Origin: Diphasiastrum complanatum
Lineage: Eukaryota; Streptophyta; Lycopodiopsida; Lycopodiales; Lycopodiaceae
Assembly: GCA_029204225.1 (NCBI GenBank)
Contig: CM055107.1
Coordinates: forward strand, 46,561,476-46,625,475
Length of the DNA stretch: 64,000 nt
Direction of reading: 5' to 3'
Of the stretch, positions 22,878-34,929 are shown piece after piece (position 1 is the stretch's first letter; the number at the start of each line of letters is the position of its first letter). Position numbers and translations under genes: made by a program. A model generated the notes under the pieces. The model was not told the DNA's origin. It searched no databases and saw nothing but the letters and a program-made list of their open reading frames with translations.

Positions 22878-23130
22878 TGACGTAGAATTTAAGATTATAG
22901 ACTCAGTTTCATCTTGATTATAGTACCAATCTTGTGCTGCACTTGTTAAGGCCATATGAAACTGCTTAAGTTTATCTTGAGGATAAATCTCGCCATAGAC
23001 TTCACAAGATTCAGCATAGATATGAAGAAATCTAACTGGATCTGTTAATCCATTATATTTGAGTAGATCCAATCAGGGTGCTCTTCTAACAATAATTGGA
23101 TTGACTTCCTGTGGAGCACCTCCAGGAGCA
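22878..23130 (-). pseudogene. Ty3/Gypsy gag fragment
   Basis: On the minus strand the sequence reads APGGAPQEVNPIIV, a stop, then LLKYNGLTDPVRFLHIYAES and ALTSAAQDWYYN, the start of a plant Gypsy gag domain. It breaks off near 22900. The Gypsy element at 29179 begins at the very next part of the same domain (WEVVKRALITRF), so this may be the missing piece or another copy of that family. About 23131-23760 may be its leader but shows nothing definite. Confidence 0.65.
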
Positions 23131-24659
23131 GCTCTAGGGAACCGTCTTTACAAATTTAGACCAAATAGATAATGAGATTGGATCTAGATTTTTCAATCAA
23201 AAGCTATCTCAGATTAGATTTGCTAGATCTATTCCATTTTTCAAGAATATGAATCTATATCATGAAAAAGATTTCAAAATTCGATCAACCGATACCTCTC
23301 AAAAATGATAAATTTCTCAGAATCCAATTCAGAATATATCAAATTTGATCCAAATTTTGATAGAGACTTGATCTGGAAAATTAGAAACTAAAAATAGGAC
23401 TGGCGAAGGTTCACTAGGTGAAAACGAAGGTTCAACAGTGCTATTTTGGAAAAAAAGCTCTCTAAACAACTTTTCTGACAATTTCTTGGAAAATAACCTT
23501 CTCCGACCTCTCAGGTAAAATATCTGACATAGATAAAACTATGGAACAACGGACAAAGTTTTTTGACACAAGAAACTATAGTTTCTATAGTCTAGCAAGG
23601 GTAAACTTCAAGAATTTCTGTAATCTGATCAAGAAGAATCTTCGTCGAACTCAAAAATAGTATTTCACTATATGATAGGAACAAACATGAAGAGAACCCA
23701 TGAATTAGAACAGTTTTGAGCACCAAAAGGGCCTTTTGTCAAGATGCTATTTTTGACTTTTCAACTACTTGATGTACACTTGGCCCAGTTATATATTTAC
23801 ACATGTAAAGGATCATAACATTGTTGCCGGTCGATTTCTTTTTTGGAACTTTTCGGTCATATTTTTATACAATCCCAAACTCCCGCCGGGAGGGGTCCTG
23901 ACTTGTGATTGGACCGTAATTGATGCCCGTGAGTTTCCTGAGTGCCCAGGACCTAACACTTGCAGTTAAAGTAAGTCTATTTTGATCTAACAGTAGCTAG
24001 AGTAACATATATGATTTACGAAATACCGCCAACATTTATTACAAATTTGGTTATTTATTTTCATACTGATTCAACTACATTTCGTTTCAGACTCTGTTGT
24101 TCATTTTCTTTTAGCTTTGCAATGGCTTCCGGAAGCTGCAAATCACGAAGCAATATTGTCTCAGTTTCTGTTTGTAATGAAAAAGACTCTGATGGCACTT
24201 GGATACCATGTATCTATAGAAAATTTCACTGGGTTCTCATGCATCCCTCATCAAGAGGTGTTTTTGGTAAAAAGAGAAAATCAAATATGGATTACAGGAA
24301 TTTTTAGAATGGTAGAATTTTAGACTTCAAAGTTTCACTCGGTGGTCGATCCATTTCAGAGGTCTTGATTCAACATGTTTACATGCATAGGGAAATTAGA
24401 GTGGAAGGTGTAAGTTCAAATGATAGACTCAAATGCAATTGTAAGTTTTGGAGAATTTTTTGCTTTGAGCTTGGCATTAATCATTTAGACGTGTATCTGA
24501 GTATTTAAATGACAAATAATTTTATGGATTTGTGTAGATTTGTATCCATCAAGCATAATCGAATGGCAACCTATACAATCCCTTGTCGGCATCATGGACG
24601 TTATTTATTCTAATATTGGTCTTCTACAAATATTGGTCTTCGCGGGTTTAATTTTTTTT
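23131..24659. other. No supported gene
   Basis: Several AACCTTC/GAAGGTT words near 23400-23520 resemble those at 35230-35330. An open stretch at 24117-24323 follows an acceptor-like TTCTTTTAG and another acceptor-like site (TTTGTGTAG) precedes 24539, suggesting remnants of an unrecognised spliced gene. Confidence 0.3.
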
Positions 24660-25150
24660 TAATTCGTCGTGGACGTCGGAAAAACACGTCGCTATAAGGT
24701 CGTCGAAATTTGACAACTTTGAAATACGTCGCAGTCCGACAGACACGATGTGCCGGACACCACAGAACCAAATTCTGGTGATGGCCACAGGTGTGGACAT
24801 GGATGTTGCATTGCGACGTCTGACATGGATGTCGGAATGCGACGTCCTACGTGGACGTCGGATTGCGACGTCCAAAGACATCGCAAACTGTCTGACGTGG
24901 CTGTCGGATTGCGACATGCTAAAATTCAGTCGGATTCCAACGTTTGTAAACATAGAATGATCCCAAAATTTCACCGACGGATGTCCGAGGCCCATCCGAC
25001 GTCTATCTGACGTATCCTTGGACGTCGGAATCCAACGTCCCATAAAGTTGTCGGAATCTGACGTTTGTTAACAGAATGATCAAAAAATATATCTGACGTG
25101 TGTCTGACGTCTATCCGACGCATTAGGACGTCGGATTTCGACGTCCCAAA
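24660..25150. repeat. GACGTC array: subterminal repeats of a CACTA-like element
   Basis: Dense repeats of GACGTC, CGACGTC, GTCGGA and TCTGACGT in both orientations through about 490 bp. Spaced pairs such as GGACGTCGGA...CGACGTCC recur every 20-40 bp. Such short-word arrays beside coding DNA are typical of CACTA elements, where the TnpA-type protein binds. A TnpA-like gene lies only 570 bp to the right, which supports that reading. Confidence 0.6.
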
Positions 25151-25721
25151 TTAGGTAAAAAAAATAAAAAATGCGTAAAAAACAATGCACGCATTTTTCT
25201 CGGGTTGTTCTTGGAGTTGAGTTCTTGGAGAAGCGATGTTCTTGAATTGTTTTTAAAACAATATTTTTGAGTTGCATTCAACATCTGGATCAAACAACAA
25301 ACTAAGCATGAGGTACTTTTCATTCTTAAACTACTTTTCATTTTATATTTTATTGCATTACTTCATGTTCATTATGAATGACAATACTTCATGCATTACT
25401 TCATGGCAATATTTTATTGCATTACTTCATGTTCAATATGCTTTGTGCACATCATAGATTTCATTTAGATTTTAGATATAATATTGATTGTTGTTTTGCA
25501 ATCCGACATTTCTTAGTTGATTATTACGTCAATCCACATCCCTAAATTTGACATTGCAATTTTTGAAAAAACAAAACATTGCACATATAAAAGCAATGGC
25601 AATATAGCATGATCATTTGCAATAATAATATTTTTCATAATATAAATTAATGTATTACAAAATTGGTGCTTTAATGTCGCACGAGTCTTTCTAGATCTAA
25701 CATCAACTAAAACTTATAAAT

Positions 25722-26707
25722 CTAATCTACTCGTCGTTGTCGTGATGTCCAGTCTGCATGAACACAAGCAAACAAACTACATTAATATTTAATGCTTGAT
25801 TGTATTAAATTAAATAAAATTGACGTCGAAATACAAACCACATTAGTATAAATACAAAAACTAGTACTTACATTTGGAGAATAACCCTAGTACTAATGCG
25901 TCGTACGATTCCCTAAAGGCAAATTCGTACTCCTCCTTAGTTGGCAGACGTCCATAGTCCGCCAACTATCCATGCATTCAATTGAAGTTGAGATTAATTT
26001 AGGGCTACATTGAAGCAGCTAGTCATAATGCATATTGAAAAATAAAAGCATATAAAATCAAAGATAAACTATAAGAGTAGTCTTAGTTCACTTACCATGC
26101 TTGCTTGCAATCCCGCCTTTCCGCTCGAGCCCAATCTAGGGTTGCCTATCCCATGCATCCTAGTGGCCGCAACATCTTTCTGAATCTTGTATTTATCTGG
26201 TGTTCGTTCATCCGCTTTTACACGGTTCCAATCATTTCTTGAACACCAGGAAGACTTGGATTGCTCGTCCCTATAAGCTCGTCGTGCCATATCACGACGA
26301 TGCCTAATCCATAAGCTCATATTCTTATGAATTTCTTTCTCGTCGAATTTCTCTTCTTGTTGGAATTCGTCACGAAGGATACTAATAACCTGTCGTTTAT
26401 CGACGGTAGGTTGTTTGGACCATTTACTAAATAATCTGTCGCCAAAATGACGTTGGCATAAAGAATAGAGTCTGTCCAAAACCACCCTTCCTTTTCTATT
26501 GGCAATTATATTGCCTTGAGGATACACGTCATAATAAGGATTTGTGTATGACTCTTCGGTGGGGGCAGGAGCCGCGGCCTCTTGTGAGGGACCGCCCTCA
26601 TTTTGGCTAAGCATATTTTGCAGTTGTGTTCTTTGCTCGGGAGTTAATGATTCATATAAATTTTTTACAAAGTCTCCCGAGCTTTTACCACTGCCCGACT
26701 CCGACAT
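25722..26707 (-). CDS. CACTA TnpA-like / plant En/Spm second protein, intact, three exons
   Basis: Start ATG at 26707 (MSESGSGKSSGDF). Exon 1, 26707-26096, ends ATG|GTAAGT; exon 2, 25965-25872, begins after GATAG and ends AAAT|GTAAGT; exon 3, 25753-25722, begins after ATGCAG and ends TAG. The lengths (612, 94, 32) keep frame and give 245 residues. The centre (GRVVLDRLYSLCQRHFGDRL, SILRDEFQQEEKFDE, a basic RHRRDMARRAYRDE helix, and KIQKDVAATRMHGIG) follows the layout of the plant transposon protein family that accompanies CACTA transposases. Its role is inferred as DNA binding at subterminal repeats. It is transcribed away from the TNP2-like pseudogene. Confidence 0.6.
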
Positions 26708-26995
26708 GATTATTACATTCATAAACATACAATACATTACAATAAACCCTAATATATTGAACTGAAGTAGAAAAGAAAATTGATTACAGAAATTTAATGC
26801 ATATTGGAGTGGGACTTTCATACCTGTGTTAACAAAAGGAGAGAGATATGCGTGTAGAGCTCGAACCTGCACCAAGATTGGCATAAGAATCATGTAAGCG
26901 ACAATGTATAAGAATAGGTATATCTAAAAATTAATACATTAGAATCATACAATAATTTTATGTTATTTGTGTTTTGTACTTGTGCATATATGCAG

Positions 26996-29178
26996 TTTAT
27001 CACAACAAGATGAATTACATTCAGATCAGTCTAGCGATGAAGACAGTACTCAAGTTAACAGGGTAAGTAATAAACATGCATGTGTTCTTGTTCATAAAAA
27101 CTTTTTTTCTTATAAGTTAAAATATTGTGCTAAAGTGACATGTACTTGATTTTTATTTCTCGTAGAAAAATTATTTTCAAAATAAAATATGGTGCACATG
27201 CCTCAAGTGTGATGGACAAAAGATGCGTGAAAGACGCATTGTTGAAAATCATTTGTGGAAGTTTGGACGAAAAAAAGAAGGTCAACCATCAAATTTGGAA
27301 GACGTTGAGGTTTGTTAATTTTATATGATTGTTTTTTATTATAATCTTCGTTGATCTATATATGTCACTTATGAAATTTGTTTCATGTGTGTAGCCAATA
27401 CATCGAATGCCATTTCATGGAGTTGATCCATCCGTGTTTAGTTACAATCAACGTCAAGTTTTGATCGACATGAGAAAACAAAGAATGAAACAAATTGAAG
27501 AGGCAAACACAATTGGAAAAGAGAATAATCAACTGGATTCTAATGATTATGATGATGAGGTGCAACACGATGAAGCAATGCACAACATGTTTGAATCTTA
27601 CTTTGAAACAAATGAGAATGATGATATGCATGCATCTTCAAATAAAAGCGAAGATCACAAACAATTTGAGATGGATGAAGACGAGATTCTATTGCGCAAG
27701 GAGGCAGACACTCCTCTATATCCTGGAGCATCCATTTCGAAACTAGCTACGTCAATTCTTATTCTAAACCTTCAAGCAACATACAAATGGAGTGATCGTA
27801 GCGTGACATCTTTATTCGAGTACTTAACGAATAACACAACTATTATACTTTATAGCATATTTACATTAAGTTAATTTTTTTTCTTCTAACAACTCACATT
27901 GCTCTTTTTTTAGGTTGTTGCATCGAATACTTAAAATGTGATACCTAAAACACAAAAAGAAGCACGAAAGATGATGTCCGTGCTTGGAATGGATTACGAC
28001 ACAATACATGCATGTCCAGAAGACCATGTTCTATATAGAGCTGAGCATTCAGAAAAGCTTCAATGTCTAGTGTGTAACTTCACGTTTTTGAGATGACGTA
28101 CAAGGGGAGGTTACGACATTTTCCAATTATCCCACGATTGCAACGTTTATTTCGATGTAAAGCTTTGGCACAACTAATGGATTGTCATGTCAAAAATCGA
28201 TCTACGGATGATGTGATGCGAGTACCAAGTGATTCACTTGCATGGAAACATATTGAAGACCAATGGCCCGAGTTTAAAAACAAACCTCGTAATTTGAGAT
28301 TTGGCCTTGCTATGGATGGCGTAAATCCTTTTAGCGTTCAAGCGTCAACTTGGTCCACATGGCCAGTTGTGCTCGTTAATTACAACATACCTCCACGGTT
28401 GAGTATTAAAACGGGACACTTGTTATTGGCTTTATTGATTCCAAGAAAGTACAAGGCCAAGAACATGAATGTGTATCTTGCACCTTTGATCAATGAATTG
28501 TGCATTCTTTGGAATGGTATTCACGCTTATGACATCTCGAGACCTTTACAACAACGAAACTTTGTTGTTTGTGGAATTTTAATGTGGACCATGCATGACT
28601 ACCCCGGTTTAAGTGAATGTTCAGGTATCTATATAATGAATCTAATTTGTTTTAGGGTTTAACGTTTGAGTATATTTAACTAAGCTTATGTTTAATTTGG
28701 TTTATGAACTATGCAGGTTTAACCACATCGGGTTACAATGCATGTTATATTTGTGGACCACTTTTGGAGGGTTGACATAGCACAAATATGTAAAAAAAGG
28801 TGGTGTACGAAAATCATCGCAAATACTTGCTCCTTGATCATCCTTTTCGAAGGTTGAATAGGCGATTTTTTGGAGGGCGAGGAGATAATCCTCTAGCTAC
28901 ACCACCACCCCCACGCATGGGAGTAGCGGAATGGCATGGTGAATGGCTTAAACATCACGACGTTAATTCTTCATGGAATGAATCCATTTTTGGTATGAAA
29001 CGGTTGTCTATTTTTCATAAATTACCCTATTGGAGGAATTTATTGATAAACCATCTATTGGATCCTATGCACATATTAATGTTGGTGAATCCTTATGGAA
29101 CCACATCATTGGCATAAAAGACAACTCTGTAGCTCGTAAAGATCTACAAGCGGCCGATGTGAAAAGACCCTGTTGGAT
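26996..29178 (+). pseudogene. CACTA (En/Spm) TNP2-like transposase, broken
   Basis: Exons with clear signals: 26996-27062; 27166-27309 carrying the N-terminal CTCLKCDGQKM...HLWKFG zinc-finger-like unit; 27395 onward with an acidic stretch and PLYPGASISKLATSIL; then 27914 on, KEARKMMSVLGMDYDTIHAC and LQCLVC. The core follows at 28093-28662: FPIIPRLQRLF, SDSLAWKHI, LRFGLAMDGVNPF, WPVVLVNYNIPP, DYPGLSE. The next piece at 28800-29100 has NPLATPPPP, LPYWRNLLINH and LDPMHI. The gene has frameshifts (near 27940, 28095, 29080) and a stop. It ends inside the VGESLWNHIIG...RKDLQAADVKRPCWIQ block, where Gypsy gag sequence takes over in frame. Confidence 0.8.
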
Positions 29179-30330
29179 TCAATACACCAAAGGTACAGAT
29201 TGGGAGGTTGTTAAACGAGCCCTCATCACACGATTCAAACCGCGGAAGTTTATGGAAGACCCTTTCCTACTTTTAAGTAAAATTAAAATGAGAAAGCGGG
29301 AAAGGGTTCGAGATTACATTGAACGGGTGAAACGTCTCAGATCTGAATGCGAACCTGAGCTGATTAACAAGAATGCCATGATTATGTGGTTTTTGTCAGG
29401 CCTATCTAAATGGATCAGACGTGAGCTGAAACGCCATAATGAGTATGCACTCTTGCAAAATGCTATGGACGATGCAATTTGGGAGGAGGATGAAGATTCA
29501 GACGATGAGCCAAATATCAGTATGTTGTCGTATATAGCAGGGCAGACCACTACGATATCAACGAATGCCAACGCTACTGCAAAAATGATGCTCAATGAGT
29601 TCGAGAAACTTAGGAAGAACCAGCAAAAAAAATGGAAAAGTTGCAGTCACAATTTGATGAGAAGATCAAAGCATTGGAAAATTTCCACGGACAAGCGAAC
29701 AAGGAATCTGAGAAGCTTACAAAGACTTTTCCTACCAGAGAAAATGTCTGGTGTTCTATTTGTACAGGAAATCACACAGTGAACAAGTGTTCTCAATTGA
29801 AAAAACGAATGGAAATCAGTGTTTGCCATCTATGTAATTTACCTGACCATGAGACTGTTTTTTGCAACTTCAACCCTCTAATAATTCAGCAACGATATGC
29901 ACAAATGGGATATCGAGAACCACAGTATGGAGGAAATCCAGTAGCAAGACCTCAACAATTTACTCTTGGATACCCGAACGTTTAGCTTTACCTGCCCCAC
30001 CAAAGCATTCCGCTCCTCCTACCAATTTCATGGAACCTGAACCTTACGAAAGTGATGAGCAATGGAACTATGGAAATTATCAAGCAAGTGGATCTTCAGA
30101 ACAGTATGCTATTTATGTTGTCGCTCAACAACAAGCCTCTAGAAATTGGACCAAAGCACCACTTTGATGCTTTGCATGCGGAGAAAATCATAGAGTTGCA
30201 GAATGTCCAAATAAAGAGAAATTTGTACCATTCTGTCATGACTGTGGTTATAGGCATTGCTATAAAGACTGTCCAGCAAGACCGAAGCCACCACCAGCTA
30301 CAGCACCTGTAAATTTGATAATAATCAAGC
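29179..30330 (+). pseudogene. Ty3/Gypsy gag, 5'-truncated, with zinc knuckles
   Basis: The capsid domain starts mid-fold (DWEVVKRALITRFKPRKFM, VRDYIERVKRLRSE, FLSGLSKWIRRELK). After a frameshift near 29640 comes CSICTGNHTVNKC and CHLCNLPDHETVFC, then after a stop near 29983 two more CX2CX4HX4C-like knuckles, CFACGENHRVAEC and CHDCGYRHCYKDC (30166-30280). The N-terminal gag third and the 5' LTR are missing. The left part is in the same open frame as the CACTA remnant (29030-29782). Confidence 0.8.
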
Positions 30331-30617
30331 AAAGACCAATAGCTCAGAATAAACCAAGTGCACCCTTGATGGTGGTCACCAGAGCACAGAAGCAGAAAGA
30401 ACCAGTAGTGGATCCAGTACCTGCTGATTCTATACCATTGAACGATATACCAACAGCATCGGGGGTCTATCCAAATTTGAATGCAAAAAAATGAAGATAT
30501 GAGGATATGAGAAAGTGGATTAAACATCTGCAAGAAGAAGAGGAGCTTGAAGCTGCTAAAGCAACATCTAAAGTTCGGTCTTCACCATTGTAGCCTCCAA
30601 GATATTTACGTACGGAT

Positions 30618-31600
30618 ATGAATGATCAGTTACATCATCATGAAGAACCTTTCAAGATGATTGAACCAGAAGCACCGCAAACAGAACTACTCATGAACAT
30701 TTTGTCTAGCAAGATCAATATTTCATTGGGAGAGTTCCTGAAGTTGGTGCCAAAAGCAAAAGAAGTCTTAGTGCAAAAGTTAGCTCAAGTCAAACTAGAA
30801 GTCCATCAGGAGCCACTTTTTTGTGCTGGATTTGAAGAATCTAACGAAGTACTCCATGTTGGAGCCGCTTGGAAAAGTGAACAAAAGAATATCACTCTGC
30901 CGATACAGCATAGACCATTTCCTAAAGAAGCAGCCGTAATAGATGGCGGTTCAGGAGTTAATCTGATTTCTACAAAGCTATGTGCAAAATGGGGCCTTAC
31001 AAAGATCAAGCCTGCTACTTTTGTTATTAAGCTAGCTGATCAAACGACAGTTAGTCCATGAAAAATGGTTGAAAATATACCTGTCAGAATTGCGGAGTAC
31101 AGTTCGTCATACTTTCGTAGTGATGGACTTACTAGAAGCGCCAAACGTCTACCGAGTTCTATTGGGACATCCATGGTTACGAGTTGCACAAGTAATTCAT
31201 AACTGGGGTACCGAAAAAATCACTTACGAAAAACGTGAACGTGCAGTTAAAGTTGATCCCACAACTTGGACTATCAAACCAGTGGTTCAAAAAGAAGATG
31301 ACGATTCATCAACAACAGATCACACTTGTGACCGACCAGAGAAAAATTTGGGAGCTCATTACAATTCTCAAACGGATACTATCAATTGGAATGAAGCTCT
31401 TGAAACAATTGATTGTACAGTAGGATATATGTGTCAACAAGATAATCAATCAGATTTGAGCAAGATTTTCTTATTAGATCGAACTTTGGATACACCAATC
31501 ACGTTTCCACTTAATGTGTTGAATGTAGCCTAGATATCAACGGAACCTATACCAGATCCGATCGAGGATGAACTCATTCCTGTGATTCATGCCTTGACTT
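30618..31600 (+). pseudogene. Ty3/Gypsy aspartic protease region, broken
   Basis: AAVIDGGSGVNLIS carries the retropepsin active-site position (D-G-G-S here instead of the usual D-S/T-G) at about 30940. The flap region follows (KPATFVIKLADQTTV), then a TGA at 31059 and a frameshift to HTFVVMDLLEAPNVYRVLLG and HPWLRVAQ. A TAG at 31531 and a TGA at 31789 interrupt the linker to the reverse transcriptase. The altered active site and the stops make it inactive. Confidence 0.75.
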
Positions 31601-32033
31601 ATGATGGCAATGCTAAACTTACGGATGAGCAGATTCTAAATCATATGGATCCGACCAAATTTGGAGTGCGTAATGTTCCTGATGAACCAACAATAAAACT
31701 GTCCAAAGCAGTTATATTGAAGGAAGATAGGATCACAGGATCAATGACGAAGAAACAAGCTAAGCAACATTATAATACGGTCCTAAAATGAGAAAATCTC
31801 CCTCAAAAGATTGATTCAAAGGAAGTGCCACCCTTATTGGATAAAGGCAAAGAAAAAGTCAAGGATGATTCTTTAAGTCAGAATTCTAGCAAGACATCAT
31901 CATCTAAGAAGTCTTCACTTTTGAAGAATCTCAAAAGTCACCACCTCCACAATCAATTCCTACTAAGAAGGCTAAGCGAAGATCCAAGACAAGTCCTTTC
32001 GAAAAAGAACAAGTAGATGTAGTCCAGCATGAT

Positions 32034-33158
32034 ATGCCCGAACATTTTAAACATTATACATTGGATGACGTGGTTATCATGTTACCTAAAGCACATCGTG
32101 AACCTGAAGAACACGTGCTAGAATCAAAAGAGGTTTACGATGGCCCAGCTAGGACACAGCCAATGAATCTTGCTGAACCAGGAGAACCGAAAAAGATTGT
32201 ACAAGTTGGATCACAACTTAATCCTGAACAGTATCAAACACTATGCATGCTACTTATTAAGTATCAGGATTGCTTTGCATGGACTTATCAAGATCTGAAG
32301 GGTATTCCGATATCAGTGATTGAACATACCATACCTTTAGTACCTGATGCAATTCCAAAGGTTACAAAGTTCTATTGTTGTAATCCTAATGTTGCGGATC
32401 TGATAAAGAAAGAACTCCAGAGATTGCTTGATGCCGATTTCATTTATGAGATCGAGCATACTGAATGGATTTCACCGATTGTCATTGTTCCTAAGAAAAA
32501 TGGGAAATTGCAAATCTGTGTGAAACTCAAAGCGTTGAACAAAGTGACGCGAAAGGATCACTTTCCGTTACCTTTTATTGAAAGCATTTTGGATCGTCTT
32601 GCTGGAGCGGAAGCTTATAGTTTCCTGGATGAATTTAGTGGTTACAACCAGGTTAAGATAGCACCTACCGATTGCCACAAAACCACTTTTGCAACAGAAT
32701 GGGGCACCTATGCTTACAAAGTAATGTCGTTTGGACTCTGTAATGCACCAAGTTCATTCCAAAGAGTAATGCAATTTGCTTTTAAAGATTATCTACAAAA
32801 ATTCCTTGAAATTTACTTGGATGACCTGGGAGTCCATGATACAGACCACCTGGATCGATTGGAGATAGTATTTGAAAGATGCCACAAATATCACATTTCT
32901 CTAAATTTGGAAAAATGTCAGATATGGGTTTTCCACAAAGTTGTGCTTGGACATGTGATATCAAGACATGGCATTGCCACAGATTATTCTAAGATCAAGA
33001 TTATTGTGGAATTGCCACCGCCAACAACAATTCGTGGAGTTTATGGGTCATGCGAACTACTATTGAATTTTTATTATTTTCTTTGCGGATTTAGCACGAC
33101 CTATATACAAACTGACTATTGTTTCTATTTGGACAGTAGAGGCGTTAGAAGCCTTTGA
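32034..33158 (+). pseudogene. Ty3/Gypsy reverse transcriptase
   Basis: A 374-codon open piece with the reverse-transcriptase series: FIYEIEHTEWISPIVIVPKK, RKDHFPLPFIESILDRLAG, YSFLDEFSGYNQV, FATEWGTYAYKVMSFGLCNA and the catalytic YLDDLGV. After about 33030 the frame runs out of homology, where a frameshift leads to RNase H at 33139. It is the upstream part of the same element as the integrase that follows. Confidence 0.85.
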
Positions 33159-33600
33159 AAAGTTAAAAAAAGCATTAACTTCAGCACCAATACTGTGTTC
33201 TCCAGATTGGAAGATAGAATTTCATGTTCATACGGATGCCTCAATATACGCCATTGGATCAGTTCTGACGCAGCCAGGTGACTATAAGAAGGATTATCCT
33301 ATACGATTTGCAAGCAGACAGCTTACAGATCCAGAAAAGAATTATTCAACAACAGAACGTGAGGCATTAACCATGATTCTTTCTGTTCGGAAATTTCGTC
33401 ACTACCTCATGGAGACGCACTTTGTATTTTATATGGATCATCAATCGTTATTTTACTTGGTAAATAAGACGTGTAATACTAGACATATTGCAAGATGGTT
33501 ATTGTTATTGACTGAATTTGACTTTCGAATTGTGGTTCGAAAGGGGAAGCAACATTATCTAGTCGATTAAGTTTCTCGAATTGAATCCGCCCCAGTTAAC
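33139..33600 (+). pseudogene. Ty3/Gypsy RNase H
   Basis: After a frameshift the sequence reads AFEKLKKALTSAPIL, HVHTDASIYAIGSVL (catalytic Asp), RFASRQLTDPEKNYSTTERE (catalytic Glu), and FYMDHQSL (catalytic Asp), ending LVD-TAA-VSRIES. The TAA at 33568 interrupts the usual D-A-L-S-R link to integrase. Confidence 0.8.
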
Positions 33601-33606
33601 ACTGAA

Positions 33607-34929
33607 GTGGATGATGAACTGCCAGATGCTGCATTGTTCTATGTTGAAGCAGTACCTGAGTGGGCAGCAAATATTGTTGAGTACCTGATGCTAGGACAAC
33701 CAAATGACTCCTTGACAAAAGTACAAAAGAGACAATTGATTCATAAGACTCAACCTTATCAATTAATTACAGGACAATTGTATCGTCGCGGATCAGATAA
33801 TATTTTGCGAAGGTGTGTTTTACCGCATAACGTACTAGATTCAATCATGTTTTCACATGATGGCATGAGTAATGGACACTTCTCTACATATATTACTGTT
33901 CGCAAACTTTTACAATTAAGTTGTTGGTGGCCTACGCTTCATAAGGACACAGAAAATTTTATTCAATTATGTGATGTTTGCCAGCGAGCACGACGGCCTA
34001 CTCGACAGAACTATGAACCCTTGCATCCGGTTTTATCGCAAGCACCGTTTGAAAAATGGGGATTGGATTATGTTGGACCTATTCACCCTGCCATGCAAGG
34101 ATCTCAGGCTCGATACATTATCGTCGCAACTGATTATATGACCAAGTGGGTTGAAGCCAAAGTTGTCAAATTTGCTGATGCAAAGTCTACGACCAAATTT
34201 CTATATGAAAATATTATAATCAGATTTGGATGTCCAATCGAGATTGTCAGTGACTGGGGTACACACTTTGTTAATCAAACAATAAAGTGTTTACTAGAAG
34301 ATTTTTTCATTATACACAGATTTAGTACTCCCTACCATTCCAGAGGGAATGGCCAGGCTGAATCTTCCAATAAGATTCTCTACACCATTATGACAAAGAC
34401 AGTTGAAGCAAGTCGGTCTGATTGGGAACATAAACTGTATGCAGCATTATGGGAATTCAGAACCACTTACAGAAATAGTACAAATCAAACAACATTTCAA
34501 CTGGTGTATGGTCAAGATGATGTCATGTCGATTGAATTTTTAATCCCATCTTTACGCATAGCGACAACAGAACGATTAAATGATGATAAGTGTTTACACC
34601 TCCGTCATGAAGCGTTGCACAAATTATGTGAAACCCGATTGATGGCAGTTCATGCCTTAGCAGCAGAGAAAGCCCGCCACAAGGCATGGCACGATCGTCG
34701 CTTGCACAAAAAAGATTTGAATGCAAGAGATCTTGCATTAATGTACAAAACCAAGCTGATCAAGGGAAAGTTGAAGTTTACTGGTGAAGGCCCATATAAA
34801 GTGAAGGAAATCCTGAACTATGGTGCTGTAATTCTTGAGCACTTGGATGGAAAACGATTTGATACTCTGGTGAATGGCAGCCGATTACGCAAGTTTTGGC
34901 AACCTGCTCTACCAGTTCAACAAGCTTGA
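33607..34929 (+). CDS. Ty3/Gypsy integrase (open segment of a broken element)
   Basis: Open for 440 codons. The H2C2 zinc domain reads CWWPTLHKD...CDVCQRARRP; the core has GLDYVGPIHP (first Asp), IVSDWGTHFVN (second Asp) and GNGQAES (Glu). The C-terminal part keeps the GPYKV...GAVIL barrel but no chromodomain is visible, which argues for a non-chromoviral (Tat/Athila-like) lineage. It is the last conventional pol domain before the accessory ORF. Confidence 0.85.
   Translation: MDDELPDAALFYVEAVPEWAANIVEYLMLGQPNDSLTKVQKRQLIHKTQPYQLITGQLYRRGSDNILRRCVLPHNVLDSIMFSHDGMSNGHFSTYITVRKLLQLSCWWPTLHKDTENFIQLCDVCQRARRPTRQNYEPLHPVLSQAPFEKWGLDYVGPIHPAMQGSQARYIIVATDYMTKWVEAKVVKFADAKSTTKFLYENIIIRFGCPIEIVSDWGTHFVNQTIKCLLEDFFIIHRFSTPYHSRGNGQAESSNKILYTIMTKTVEASRSDWEHKLYAALWEFRTTYRNSTNQTTFQLVYGQDDVMSIEFLIPSLRIATTERLNDDKCLHLRHEALHKLCETRLMAVHALAAEKARHKAWHDRRLHKKDLNARDLALMYKTKLIKGKLKFTGEGPYKVKEILNYGAVILEHLDGKRFDTLVNGSRLRKFWQPALPVQQA

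Noticed and set aside
24660-25150. GACGTC sites as a host cAMP-response-type promoter array
   Set aside because: The words occur in both orientations over 490 bp beside CACTA genes and recur at 21838; transposon subterminal repeats explain this better.
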